Below are positions 8,397 to 16,810 of a DNA stretch of 32,461 bases, one piece after another (the stretch's first letter is position 1; every line of letters begins with the position of its first letter). The translations under genes and the position numbers were made by a program. Origin of the DNA: Aquimarina atlantica (lineage in GTDB: Bacteria > Bacteroidota > Bacteroidia > Flavobacteriales > Flavobacteriaceae); contig NZ_AQRA01000019.1 in the NCBI RefSeq assembly GCF_000626715.1, positions 1 through 32,461 on the forward strand, read 5' to 3'. The notes below the pieces were generated by a model, which worked only from the letters and a program-made list of their open reading frames with translations, did not search any database and had not been told where the DNA came from.

Positions 8397-9389
8397 ATGA
8401 AGAACGTAAAAAAATGGAATTACATACTGATCATTTTTCTGAGTATAGCAACAATTTCTATCCAATCCTGTAGTAAAGATGATGATGCAGCTGGCCCACA
8501 ACCGAATCCGAATACAGATACTCCGGGTACTACCGGTGGTGATACAGGAACCGATAGTGGGACTAATGGTGATGGTGGAAGTATAACTCTTTATAAAGTT
8601 GATGGCGATAAAATCATAAAAGAAAAAGATTATAATGTAACGGGGAAATTATTAGAGTTTCAAAAAGATACTAAAAAGCATGAGGAAATATGGGACTTGG
8701 TAAAAAAAATTGTTCCGCCCGATTATAGATCAAAAATGAGTGAATTTGTAATTTTTGCTGGCGAAAATGATGGAACCGCAGGATATGTAGTAGAAAGAAC
8801 ACCAGATCTCTCGAAATGGCAGATGGGTATCGCGATAGATTTTGCATATCAAGGAGGATTTAATGCAAGAGGAGAACTGGCCTATACTATAGTACACGAA
8901 TTTGGACATATCATCACTTTGGATAAAGTGCAGGTTGATTCTTCTGTATCTCAAGAAAATTGTAAAAACTTCTTTACAGGAGAAGGATGCTCCAGAGATA
9001 ATTCTAATATCAATAAGTTATATCAAAACCATTGGGCTGATATCTGGGAAGAATTTCGAAAGGTGAATAATCAAAGTGATGCACAAAAATTTTATGATAA
9101 ATATAAAGAACGCTATGTAACGCAATATGCTTCTACTAATCCCGGAGAAGATATCGCAGAGATCTTTGCTACGTTTGTGACCAGAGCGGGAGGAGTAAAT
9201 GGAAGTAGTAGAGCCGAAAAGAAGATCCAAATGATGTATGATAATGCAGAAATGATAAAACTGCGAAATTATATAAGAGGAAATATAGCAAAAAGCAGTA
9301 GAAGCTTCCTACCATTACCCGGATCATGGAAAAATGCAAATACTTTCGGTAATAAAAATAAAACACACTGTAGTATTCACAAGCATTAG
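8397..9389 (+). CDS. Surface lipoprotein zinc metallopeptidase
   Basis: A 330-residue putative zinc-binding metallopeptidase anchored as a lipoprotein. The signal peptide ends in lipobox IQSC, followed by SKDDDAA, an acidic surface-export tail, and a Gly/Thr/Asp-rich linker (about 33-60). The zinc motif HEFGH lies at 167-171 in a hydrophobic helix (TIVHEFGHIITL). A downstream GEDIAEIFATF (about 250-260) supplies the acidic third ligand expected of a gluzincin. The substrate is unknown. It is divergent from the sigma/FecR/receptor operon, which may mean shared regulation or release of a ligand for that receptor (inference). Confidence 0.72.
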   Translation: MKNVKKWNYILIIFLSIATISIQSCSKDDDAAGPQPNPNTDTPGTTGGDTGTDSGTNGDGGSITLYKVDGDKIIKEKDYNVTGKLLEFQKDTKKHEEIWDLVKKIVPPDYRSKMSEFVIFAGENDGTAGYVVERTPDLSKWQMGIAIDFAYQGGFNARGELAYTIVHEFGHIITLDKVQVDSSVSQENCKNFFTGEGCSRDNSNINKLYQNHWADIWEEFRKVNNQSDAQKFYDKYKERYVTQYASTNPGEDIAEIFATFVTRAGGVNGSSRAEKKIQMMYDNAEMIKLRNYIRGNIAKSSRSFLPLPGSWKNANTFGNKNKTHCSIHKH

Positions 9390-9407
9390 AATGATAAAAA
9401 TTGTACA

Positions 9408-9431
9408 GGTGATTTGATCGATCAAACCACC
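9408..9431. repeat. Near-perfect 24-bp palindrome between two lipoprotein genes
   Basis: Arms GGTGATTTGATC (9408-9419) and GATCAAACCACC (9420-9431) meet with no spacer and differ from perfect symmetry at one position. There is no T-run. It could be a protein-binding site or a processing hairpin in a shared transcript. Confidence 0.5.
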
Positions 9432-9452
9432 ACTACTTAAAAAAGATAGCGT

Positions 9453-9908
9453 ATGAAATATGTAATGATGATATTAATAATGGTAAGTTTTTCTTGTCAA
9501 TCTACCAAAAATACTACTGTAAATACACCACAAGATGAAGCACTAGTATATTATTCAAAAGGATCTTGTATGGGAAAATGTCCGGTGTATGATGTATGGA
9601 TATATGAAGATGGTTCGGTTTCTTACTCAGGAATACACCACGTTTCTGTAAAAGGAAATATAAAAACTAAGCTAGAAGAACAGGAATTTAGAGCATTAAA
9701 AACAATGCTTAATAAAGACCTATACGAAGATTTGGCTTTTAAAAAAGTGAGAGATAAGCCAATTACTACATTGCGTTTTAATGGTAAAGAATATAGATAT
9801 TATTCTTCCAAGATTGATGGTGCCCTAAAAGAAATTGATACTACATTAAAAAATGCAATAGATAACATCACAATGGGTTACGAAAGTGATGAAAATAAAG
9901 AAGGATAG
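9453..9908 (+). CDS. DUF6438-type lipoprotein
   Basis: A 151-residue small lipoprotein. The signal peptide ends in FSC (Cys15). The core GSCMGKCPVYDVWIYEDGSV (about 37-56), with its CxxxC pair, and the following beta-rich region match the DUF6438 family, whose function is not known. It lies 63 bases after the metallopeptidase, same strand, so co-transcription is possible, but a palindrome sits in the gap. Confidence 0.6.
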   Translation: MKYVMMILIMVSFSCQSTKNTTVNTPQDEALVYYSKGSCMGKCPVYDVWIYEDGSVSYSGIHHVSVKGNIKTKLEEQEFRALKTMLNKDLYEDLAFKKVRDKPITTLRFNGKEYRYYSSKIDGALKEIDTTLKNAIDNITMGYESDENKEG

Positions 9909-10026
9909 TTTTTTGGGTAGGCCTTGAACTAGATGTCTTTAAAAATAGAAGAAATTAAGGGGTTAATAATAATAAGTAGTAATGATTTGATTTGTAAAGG
10001 TTGCCCTTAATTTAGTGTCTATTTAT

Positions 10027-10060
10027 AAACCTGATGAGTTTAACTTGTCAGGTTTTTTTT
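10027..10060 (+). terminator. Rho-independent terminator after the DUF6438 gene
   Basis: Stem AAACCTGA (10027-10034) with TCAGGTTT (10048-10055), followed by an uninterrupted T-run to 10060. It lies about 120 bases after the stop at 9908. On the minus strand the same stem has only a weak T-rich tail, so it may also slow transcription from the iron operon. Confidence 0.75.
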
Positions 10061-10088
10061 GATTAAAATATGTTATGAGTTTTAAAAA

Positions 10089-12290
10089 TTAGTAACAATC
10101 CATTTTAAGTTGCCCTTTATTTTGATAATAACTTATAGGTTTATTATTAACTTCTTTACATATGTTGTCTAAGACATTAACAACGTCTTTTTGCATAATA
10201 ACAGATCCGCAAATGAGTATAACTCCATTTTTATCTAGTGTTTTTATAATGAGATCACCATTTCTTTTTAGTACATGTTGTACATATATTTTTTTGGGTT
10301 GAGTTCTTGAATAAGCAGGATAAAAAGTAGTTAAATTATTGTTTTTTAGACTGTCCTGAATTATTTCGCTATACAATTCATTAGATTGTTTATTTCTTCC
10401 TCCCCAAAATAGATGTGTTTTTATTTTCGTATCATTTTTATTAATCATTCCTAAAAAAGGAGCTATTCCTGTTCCGTTTGCAATCATGATAATCTCTTTT
10501 GCATGGGTTGGAAAATTAAAATCAGGATTTCGTTTTATTGAGGCTGTAATGCTGTCGTTTTGGGTAAGCTTACTAAAATAGGTTGAACATATACCAAATT
10601 CATGCTTTTTAATACTCAAAATAATATCGTCATCAATTTTACCAATAGAGTATAAACGTTCTACGGCATCGTTTTCTGGATAAAAAGCTAGTAAATCTCC
10701 TGATGTAAACCGTATTTTTTCTTCTGGACGTAACCGAAGTATGAAAGTGTTATCATTATTAAGTGGTGATCTATGAACAACCGAGAACTGTTTATTGTTT
10801 TTAGGTTTTATGACCTTTTGTAACTGTTTTACCTGTATGGGTAAATTAATCTTTTCTCCCCATTGTAAAGACCAATCTTTAAAAGATTCGTAGGATTGAT
10901 TATGTATAGAGTATAGTTCTGTAATCGATTTAAATTTTGGATGAGATTGTAACATTTTGTCAATGTCTATAGCATATTTACAAAAATCAGGATATGCTAA
11001 TGAACCAAAACCGACAACCGAAAATTTCATTTCTTTTTTGGGTTCGATTTTTTTAAAAGATTGCTCAAAGCTTTTTGCATTTGTAGGAGGCTCTCCTTTA
11101 CCATAAGTTGCTGTAAATACAATTAAATGCGCTGCTTTTTTATAGGAGGAATACTTGTTTAATTCTGAAATAAAGACCGTTTTTCCCAAATCAATTAAAG
11201 CATCATAGAAGAGTCTTGCATAGTCAAATGTGTTTCCGGTTTCTGAACCAACCAGGATGATGTATTCGGATTTGTCTTTATGATACACATTTTTTAGTAC
11301 CAGACTTTTCTTTCTTCGTTTTAGAGTCATTAAAAAACCCGAATACATAAAAAACAGAATAGAACAGCTAGAAATAAGTAGGATGACAGACCATAATATG
11401 CTTCCCTGACCTGTATGCAATACCAAGCTCCAATGTGATAGCAATGTATTAAAAGGATACTTAACTTCGCTTAATATTTCACCAGTAAATTGATTAATAT
11501 TCAATTCCCTATCAGATAGTTTTATATGAAAATAATCTTCGCGATCATCAGAAAAAGGAAATTCTACTTTTCTAACATGTTTTAGTTGTGTTTGATTAAA
11601 GACTTTAAAATCTTTGATTTGTAGTCTGGGAGCTTCTTTTATATTCTCAAAATCTATTTGATGTTTAACGATATTGGATGGTAGTAGTGAAAATTTTTCT
11701 AGTGATAAATACACACCGGTTAATGCTATTATAATGATTGGGATTAATGTTAATCTACCTATTTGTATGTGGTAATATTGCTCAAAATTTTCTTTTATAA
11801 CTTTAGAAAAGAAACGGTGTATACTTTGTTGTCTTTTAATTATTAAAAGGATTCCGGTTATTGCAATTAAAAACAATATAAAAGAAAATAGTCCTACAAA
11901 AAAGCGACCAATACTTTTTAGAAATAAAGAACGATGTAGATTGGTGGCAAACTTAAAGACAGGAGCTTTTTCGATAATATCGCCTATTTTTTTACCAGTT
12001 AGGGGATCGACATAAAGGGTTTTGTTGTCTCCTTCTTTGGTAATTACCGAGGCTGACACAAAATCATTATTATCGATTTCAATTTCAATTATTTCATCAT
12101 AATGTTTTTGCAATACAGTTATAGTTTGTGCAAGAGTGAGGTTTTTTGTGTTGTTTGCAGCATAAGGCTCTAGCTGATTCGATATAGGCTCGAATGCTAA
12201 AATAATCCCTGTTAAAGAGGCTATAAGTATAAAAGCAAAAGAAGATATAGCCAGGGCTAGGTGGCTATATCTCCAAATTGAAATTGTCAT
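10089..12290 (-). CDS. PepSY membrane reductase with flavodoxin and FNR domains
   Basis: A 733-residue inner-membrane flavoprotein, probably a ferric or ferric-siderophore reductase. Four membrane segments (about 10-32, 128-152, 180-198, 297-320) enclose PepSY-type periplasmic regions. His10, 119, 174, 286 and 292 near the membrane faces could bind heme. The cytoplasmic part has a flavodoxin domain (about 343-480, LVGSETGNTFDYA, FTATYGKGEPP). It also has a sulfite-reductase/FNR-type FAD and NAD(P)H domain (about 490-733, RLYSIGKID, IANGTGIAPFLG). Electrons would flow NADPH to FAD to FMN to membrane heme to periplasmic Fe(III). It is last in the five-gene operon, 12 bases after DUF2271. The substrate is inferred from context. 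Confidence 0.8.
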   Translation of the reverse strand: MTISIWRYSHLALAISSFAFILIASLTGIILAFEPISNQLEPYAANNTKNLTLAQTITVLQKHYDEIIEIEIDNNDFVSASVITKEGDNKTLYVDPLTGKKIGDIIEKAPVFKFATNLHRSLFLKSIGRFFVGLFSFILFLIAITGILLIIKRQQSIHRFFSKVIKENFEQYYHIQIGRLTLIPIIIIALTGVYLSLEKFSLLPSNIVKHQIDFENIKEAPRLQIKDFKVFNQTQLKHVRKVEFPFSDDREDYFHIKLSDRELNINQFTGEILSEVKYPFNTLLSHWSLVLHTGQGSILWSVILLISSCSILFFMYSGFLMTLKRRKKSLVLKNVYHKDKSEYIILVGSETGNTFDYARLFYDALIDLGKTVFISELNKYSSYKKAAHLIVFTATYGKGEPPTNAKSFEQSFKKIEPKKEMKFSVVGFGSLAYPDFCKYAIDIDKMLQSHPKFKSITELYSIHNQSYESFKDWSLQWGEKINLPIQVKQLQKVIKPKNNKQFSVVHRSPLNNDNTFILRLRPEEKIRFTSGDLLAFYPENDAVERLYSIGKIDDDIILSIKKHEFGICSTYFSKLTQNDSITASIKRNPDFNFPTHAKEIIMIANGTGIAPFLGMINKNDTKIKTHLFWGGRNKQSNELYSEIIQDSLKNNNLTTFYPAYSRTQPKKIYVQHVLKRNGDLIIKTLDKNGVILICGSVIMQKDVVNVLDNICKEVNNKPISYYQNKGQLKMDCY

Positions 12291-12302
12291 TTAATCGTAT
12301 TG

Positions 12303-12797
12303 TTATTGTGGCATCATACGAATATATCGTATAAACCCTTTTCCTTCAACTTTACTTTTTACGGTTTCAGATGTTAGCTCAAATTCTACATCATCTTTAT
12401 AATACTCTTGATCTTCTACAGCAGTTTCAAAACGTATTTTATAGCCAGAGTCAATCTTATCGCTTTCAATTTCAATAATATTGATAGATCGTCCACCACC
12501 ACTTACAGTTGCTCCTGTGATGGCATCAATATTTTGGCGCTTTTTTCCATAGAATTTCCACCAATCTGTAATATCATGATACCACTCTTCATCGTCACCC
12601 TGTACGAATAGTGTTTTTTCATAGTTCCCGTTAGGGTCTAATAAAGAAATAACGATATACGCACCTTCTCCTGTATAATTTGTCATTTGTATCATGCATT
12701 TATAGGTATTACTTTCTGTAATACTTTTAAACCCAAATACCGTAAAAACTGCAAATGCTATTATCGGAAACAGTTTAAATGCTACTACTTTTTTCAT
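12303..12797 (-). CDS. DUF2271 periplasmic protein
   Basis: A 164-residue exported protein of unknown biochemical role. An N-terminal hydrophobic segment (about 7-24) acts as signal or anchor. The rest matches the DUF2271 pattern (IVISLLDPNGNYEKTLFVQGD, WYHDITDWWKFY, DAITGATVSGGGR). DUF2271 genes commonly accompany PepSY-domain reductases, as here, which suggests a periplasmic partner in electron or iron handling. It begins one base after the ankyrin gene's stop and ends 12 bases before the reductase. Confidence 0.75.
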   Translation of the reverse strand: MKKVVAFKLFPIIAFAVFTVFGFKSITESNTYKCMIQMTNYTGEGAYIVISLLDPNGNYEKTLFVQGDDEEWYHDITDWWKFYGKKRQNIDAITGATVSGGGRSINIIEIESDKIDSGYKIRFETAVEDQEYYKDDVEFELTSETVKSKVEGKGFIRYIRMMPQ

Positions 12798-12798
12798 T

Positions 12799-14292
12799 TT
12801 ATTTTAAAAAATTTAAATCTACGTTGTTTCCCTTTAATACTTCATTTTCACTTGCCAGATCAAATGCAGATTCTTCAAAATCAGTTTTAATGGTCTTATC
12901 AGCTCCAATCGATAATAAATAGGTTAAGATTTTATTATTTTTAGCACTCATTGCTGCTTTATGTAAGACTGTAATTCCCTCTTTATTCTTAGCATTGATA
13001 TCGATATTATAATCAGGAATCATTTTTAATAACTCCAGATCATTTTTCTCTATGGCCAAATGATATAATGTATTTCCGTTTTTTTGAGGCTTGGCAATAT
13101 CAAATCCTTTTTTAGTCAAAACGGCTATTTTCTTTTTGAATTGATCAACCTTGTTGGGATTATACGATTTTAGTGTGTAGTACACCAAATTATTTCCTTT
13201 AGAATCGATTATATTTATATCTGCTTTTTGACTAATTAAAAAATCAACCACATCTATTGTATTGTTTTTTAGAGCATTGGTTAATGCAGAATGCCCATCT
13301 TTATTAGTGGTATTTATATCATTTGTCTTTTTTACCAATAATTTTATTACCTCTAAGGTATTGTTATGAGATGCATTTAACAAAGGAGTATTACCTTTAT
13401 CATCCTTTTTATTACTATTTACCCCTTTATCTAAAAAGTAGTTGAATGTACTTAAATCTCTATTACCATAAGCGATATTATGCAGTGGTGTTATTCCATC
13501 TTTATTAGTAATGTTCGGGTTAATGCCTAAGCCTTCTAAGTACTTGATAAAACTCAATGGATTATAACCACTACGTGAGCCTATAGTAGCTGCCAAAATA
13601 GCGTTATCCCCGTTGGCACTTGGATTTTTATAAGGTAATCCCTTTTTTATTAATAACTCCAACATGGTTTTGTTGCCCTTATAAGCTGTATAGTTAAAAG
13701 CTCCGTTTCCATGGTTGTCTATACTATCAAGGTTAAGTCCTTTGCCTGCAAAATAATCTACAAGTTCAAAATCTTTTAAATGACCAATTAATAGTAATAA
13801 AGCATTGGCTCCTTTTTCATCTAAATCACTTTTAACATCAATCCCGTTTTTTATAAATACATCGTAGATTTCTGTATTAGTTTGTCCTGCGACGGCAGCA
13901 AAAGTTAATGGTGAAAAATTGTGCGAATCTTTTAAATCTAATCTGGCATTATTATTAATCAGATGTTTTATCAATTCAAGATTTCCTTTATAAGCTGCCC
14001 AAAATACATAGGTTCGTTTATCATGGGTTAACTTGTTAACATCATTCCCTTTTTTAGAAAGTAAATGTTTTATTATGGCATTGTCTGCATTTTCTAAAAT
14101 AGCATATACTACAGCATCAAATCCATTTTTGTTTAATGCTGTTGCACTATTACCTTCTGCAATTTTCTGGTCTATAACTTCTATTGAAGGATTAGTTTTC
14201 CAGAATTCTCTTTCTAAAAAAACATTTTTTGTCTGAGCTTGTATAGCATTAACAAACAAAAGAAATGTGGCTAATAATTTTATAGTATTCAT
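12799..14292 (-). CDS. Secreted ankyrin-repeat protein in the iron operon
   Basis: A 497-residue ankyrin protein. I place the start at 14292, which gives a clean signal peptide (KLLATFLLFVNAIQAQ). An upstream in-frame ATG at 14415 lies inside the receptor gene and would bury it. About a dozen ankyrin repeats follow (for example KDGITPLHNIAYGNRDLSTF, KDGHSALTNALKNNTIDVVD). The signal peptide implies a periplasmic location, unusual for ankyrin proteins, where it would bind proteins. It lies between the receptor and DUF2271 with gaps of 10 and 1 bases, so it is part of the uptake operon. Its partner is unknown. Confidence 0.8.
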   Translation of the reverse strand: MNTIKLLATFLLFVNAIQAQTKNVFLEREFWKTNPSIEVIDQKIAEGNSATALNKNGFDAVVYAILENADNAIIKHLLSKKGNDVNKLTHDKRTYVFWAAYKGNLELIKHLINNNARLDLKDSHNFSPLTFAAVAGQTNTEIYDVFIKNGIDVKSDLDEKGANALLLLIGHLKDFELVDYFAGKGLNLDSIDNHGNGAFNYTAYKGNKTMLELLIKKGLPYKNPSANGDNAILAATIGSRSGYNPLSFIKYLEGLGINPNITNKDGITPLHNIAYGNRDLSTFNYFLDKGVNSNKKDDKGNTPLLNASHNNTLEVIKLLVKKTNDINTTNKDGHSALTNALKNNTIDVVDFLISQKADINIIDSKGNNLVYYTLKSYNPNKVDQFKKKIAVLTKKGFDIAKPQKNGNTLYHLAIEKNDLELLKMIPDYNIDINAKNKEGITVLHKAAMSAKNNKILTYLLSIGADKTIKTDFEESAFDLASENEVLKGNNVDLNFLK

Positions 14293-14302
14293 TTTTTTAA
14301 AT

Positions 14303-16756
14303 TTAAAATTTATATCGCAATACCGTCCCAAAACTTGCAGGTTGAATCCTATTAATATATACTGTACGATATGCATTATATCCAATTTCATTAAAAACAT
14401 TATTTCCGAAGACATCTAAACTTAATTTACTATTAAATTTATATGATGCTTGTACATTTACCGTGGTATATGCTTTTAAGTCAAATGGTCTTACACCAGG
14501 AACAACTCCTGTATGTGTATAATTTCTAGACCATACATTATGAGGGCGTTCTCCCAGATAATAAGCTCCTGCACCTAAAGACAGACCTTTTACATATTTT
14601 TCAAAGTTATAACGTACCCAAAAATTTGCTGTATGCCTAGGTGTATTTATAGGGCTAGAATTAAAATAGTAAGATACATGATTTTTATATTTGGCATCTA
14701 AGTAAGAATATCCTCCTATGATTTCTAAATTAGGTAATACTCTACCTATTAATTCTATTTCAACACCACTTCTGGTATCTTCTCCTCCTTGTAAATAATA
14801 TCCTAAGAAATTACCTGCCGGGTCAATTGCCTGTAAGTTTAAATTTTTACTGTAGGTCGAAAAATAGGTTACATTAAAACGTAAAGCTTTGTCTAACCAT
14901 ATCGATTTAATACCTGTTTCAAATTGATCCCAACGTTCTGTGCCTAACTCTTTACCATTAACATCCCGGTAAAAAGAAGTCATAGGGTTAGAGCTACTGG
15001 CATAGGAGCCAAAAATAATAATATTTTCTGTAGGTTTGATATTTAATCCTACTAAAGGATTAAAGGCATCATCACGTTTTGCTCCTGTTAAACTTCTTCC
15101 TACAAAATTACCCTTGGTTCTTTCTAATGAGGTATATCGTAATCCTAAAAAGAGATCAGCCCATTTTGTAACAGAAATTTTATCCTGGACAGTAAATCCA
15201 TATGACTTTGTTTTAGATCCTGTAGCTCTTGCAGGGTTTGGTGTTACCGTAACCCCGTCAGGTAAAATATTATTGATAGGTTGAGTGACATCGATAATAT
15301 CTATATAAGTAGGAGGATCATTATCGGGATCATTATCATTATCAGGATAGTTAGCTGTATAAGCCGTATTGTCAAAAGTGGTATTTCTGTAATCTACTCC
15401 TACCTGAAATGTATGTGTTAAAAACCCTGTTTTAATGTCTTTACCAACCAAATCTATTTGTAAAACACTGTTTTTATCACTTCTTCCCTGAGCATAATAC
15501 TCTCGATATCTTTGTGTGTTAAGTAACTCTGGTAACCCAGATCTTCCGCCTCCCTGAAAAGCATAAGAAGTCTCTGCGTATGTTTCTAAATCAGAAGCAA
15601 AATATCCTGCTTTTATGCTTAGATCATCGTTTATTTCTCGTTCAAATCGTATTGCATACGTGGTATTTACAGAATTGTTTCTATCGGATTCGAAACCTAA
15701 AAATTTATCATTTGGTAATTTAAAAATGTTATTTGTTGCATAATCTCCTAAATTAATGGTTCCCTGATCCGGAGTTCTACTATCATCCATGTAATCCATT
15801 TCGAGAACGATAGAGGTTTTTTCATTAGGTTTCCATGCAAGAGAAGGATTTATATAAAAACGCTCCGAATTCACTTTTACTCTATAGCTATCTGCTCTAT
15901 CATATGAACCTGCTACTCTAAAAGCAATGGTTTCTTTTTTGTCTAAAGGGCCATAAAAATCAAATGTGGGACGTACCATGCCAAAACTACCAAGTCTTAG
16001 ACTTACTTCGCCTCCACTATAAAATTTAGGAGTTTTGGTTACAACATTTATGACTCCTCCTACAGAACCCAAATCACCTCCTAAACCTTGACTAATTGCA
16101 GAAATTCCTTTTAATACCTGAATATTATCAACACCTGCCATATCGGTAATGACACCAACTCCTCTGAAATCTGAATTGATTCTAACTCCATTTTTTAATA
16201 AAGGAATACCTCTATATCCTCTTAAAGACATACTTTCTCTTATGTTTCCGTATGTGGCAAACGTATACACACCAGCAACATTTTTGGTAACTTCGCTCAG
16301 TGTTAAAGCATTTTGTTGATCAATAAGCTTATGTGATAATACCGAAATACTTTGTAACTGCTCATTGGGTTGTAAAGGTAATCTGGTAAGTGTTTCTAAT
16401 TTTTCTGCTCTTTTATTTCTGGAGCCAAAAAGTTCAACTTCTTCTAACTGGGTATCATTTTGCAATACAAAAATAAGATTGGATATGTCTCCTGATACAT
16501 CTGTTTGTTGACTAAGTTCGGTATATCCAACAGCACTGGCTACTATCTCGTGAGTGGCAAAAGGAACATTGGTAATCGTAAAAGTACCATCTTCCTGTGC
16601 TTGTGCACCTAGACTAGATCCTTTAATAAAAACATTTGCATAAGGAATTGCTTCATTAGATTCACTTTTTACAACACCTTGTATAGTGGCTTGACCATAC
16701 ATTAAATTTAAACTACATAAAAGTAGTAGTAGGGGTAATTTTTTTAAGACTGACAT
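14303..16756 (-). CDS. TonB-dependent siderophore receptor
   Basis: An 817-residue outer-membrane receptor. A signal peptide (1-21) precedes a carboxypeptidase-regulatory-like domain (about 23-105, AIPYANVFIKGSSLGAQAQEDGTF). A plug follows (about 120-255, MSLRGYRGIPLLKNGVRI, VLKGISAISQGLGGDLGSVGG), then a long barrel ending in Phe. The plug/barrel pattern is that of ferric-siderophore receptors of the FhuE/FpvA class; the STN signalling domain is absent. The neighbouring PepSY reductase supports a ferric-siderophore ligand. The specific siderophore cannot be told from sequence. Transcription probably starts upstream of the DUF6607 gene. Confidence 0.85.
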   Translation of the reverse strand: MSVLKKLPLLLLLCSLNLMYGQATIQGVVKSESNEAIPYANVFIKGSSLGAQAQEDGTFTITNVPFATHEIVASAVGYTELSQQTDVSGDISNLIFVLQNDTQLEEVELFGSRNKRAEKLETLTRLPLQPNEQLQSISVLSHKLIDQQNALTLSEVTKNVAGVYTFATYGNIRESMSLRGYRGIPLLKNGVRINSDFRGVGVITDMAGVDNIQVLKGISAISQGLGGDLGSVGGVINVVTKTPKFYSGGEVSLRLGSFGMVRPTFDFYGPLDKKETIAFRVAGSYDRADSYRVKVNSERFYINPSLAWKPNEKTSIVLEMDYMDDSRTPDQGTINLGDYATNNIFKLPNDKFLGFESDRNNSVNTTYAIRFEREINDDLSIKAGYFASDLETYAETSYAFQGGGRSGLPELLNTQRYREYYAQGRSDKNSVLQIDLVGKDIKTGFLTHTFQVGVDYRNTTFDNTAYTANYPDNDNDPDNDPPTYIDIIDVTQPINNILPDGVTVTPNPARATGSKTKSYGFTVQDKISVTKWADLFLGLRYTSLERTKGNFVGRSLTGAKRDDAFNPLVGLNIKPTENIIIFGSYASSSNPMTSFYRDVNGKELGTERWDQFETGIKSIWLDKALRFNVTYFSTYSKNLNLQAIDPAGNFLGYYLQGGEDTRSGVEIELIGRVLPNLEIIGGYSYLDAKYKNHVSYYFNSSPINTPRHTANFWVRYNFEKYVKGLSLGAGAYYLGERPHNVWSRNYTHTGVVPGVRPFDLKAYTTVNVQASYKFNSKLSLDVFGNNVFNEIGYNAYRTVYINRIQPASFGTVLRYKF

Positions 16757-16768
16757 TGATTATATTAT

Positions 16769-16810
16769 TTATTTATTGTGGTTGTGGTTGCGGTCGTGAT
16801 TGTGGTTATT
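16769..16810 (-). other. His-rich +1-frame extension after the DUF6607 stop
   Basis: Read in the +1 frame relative to the DUF6607 gene, the junction with the receptor encodes NNHNHDRNHNHNK followed by a stop. In the zero frame it reads PQSRPQPQPQ after the real stop. The DNA is an imperfect CACAAC hexamer repeat, which explains both readings. There is no ATG in the +1 frame. It may be only a simple repeat in a spacer, but a His-rich tail would suit an iron locus. Confidence 0.3.

Noticed and set aside
14293..14415. N-terminal extension of the ankyrin protein to the ATG at 14415
   Set aside because: It would overlap the receptor gene by over 100 bases and bury the signal peptide; the ATG at 14292 fits better.
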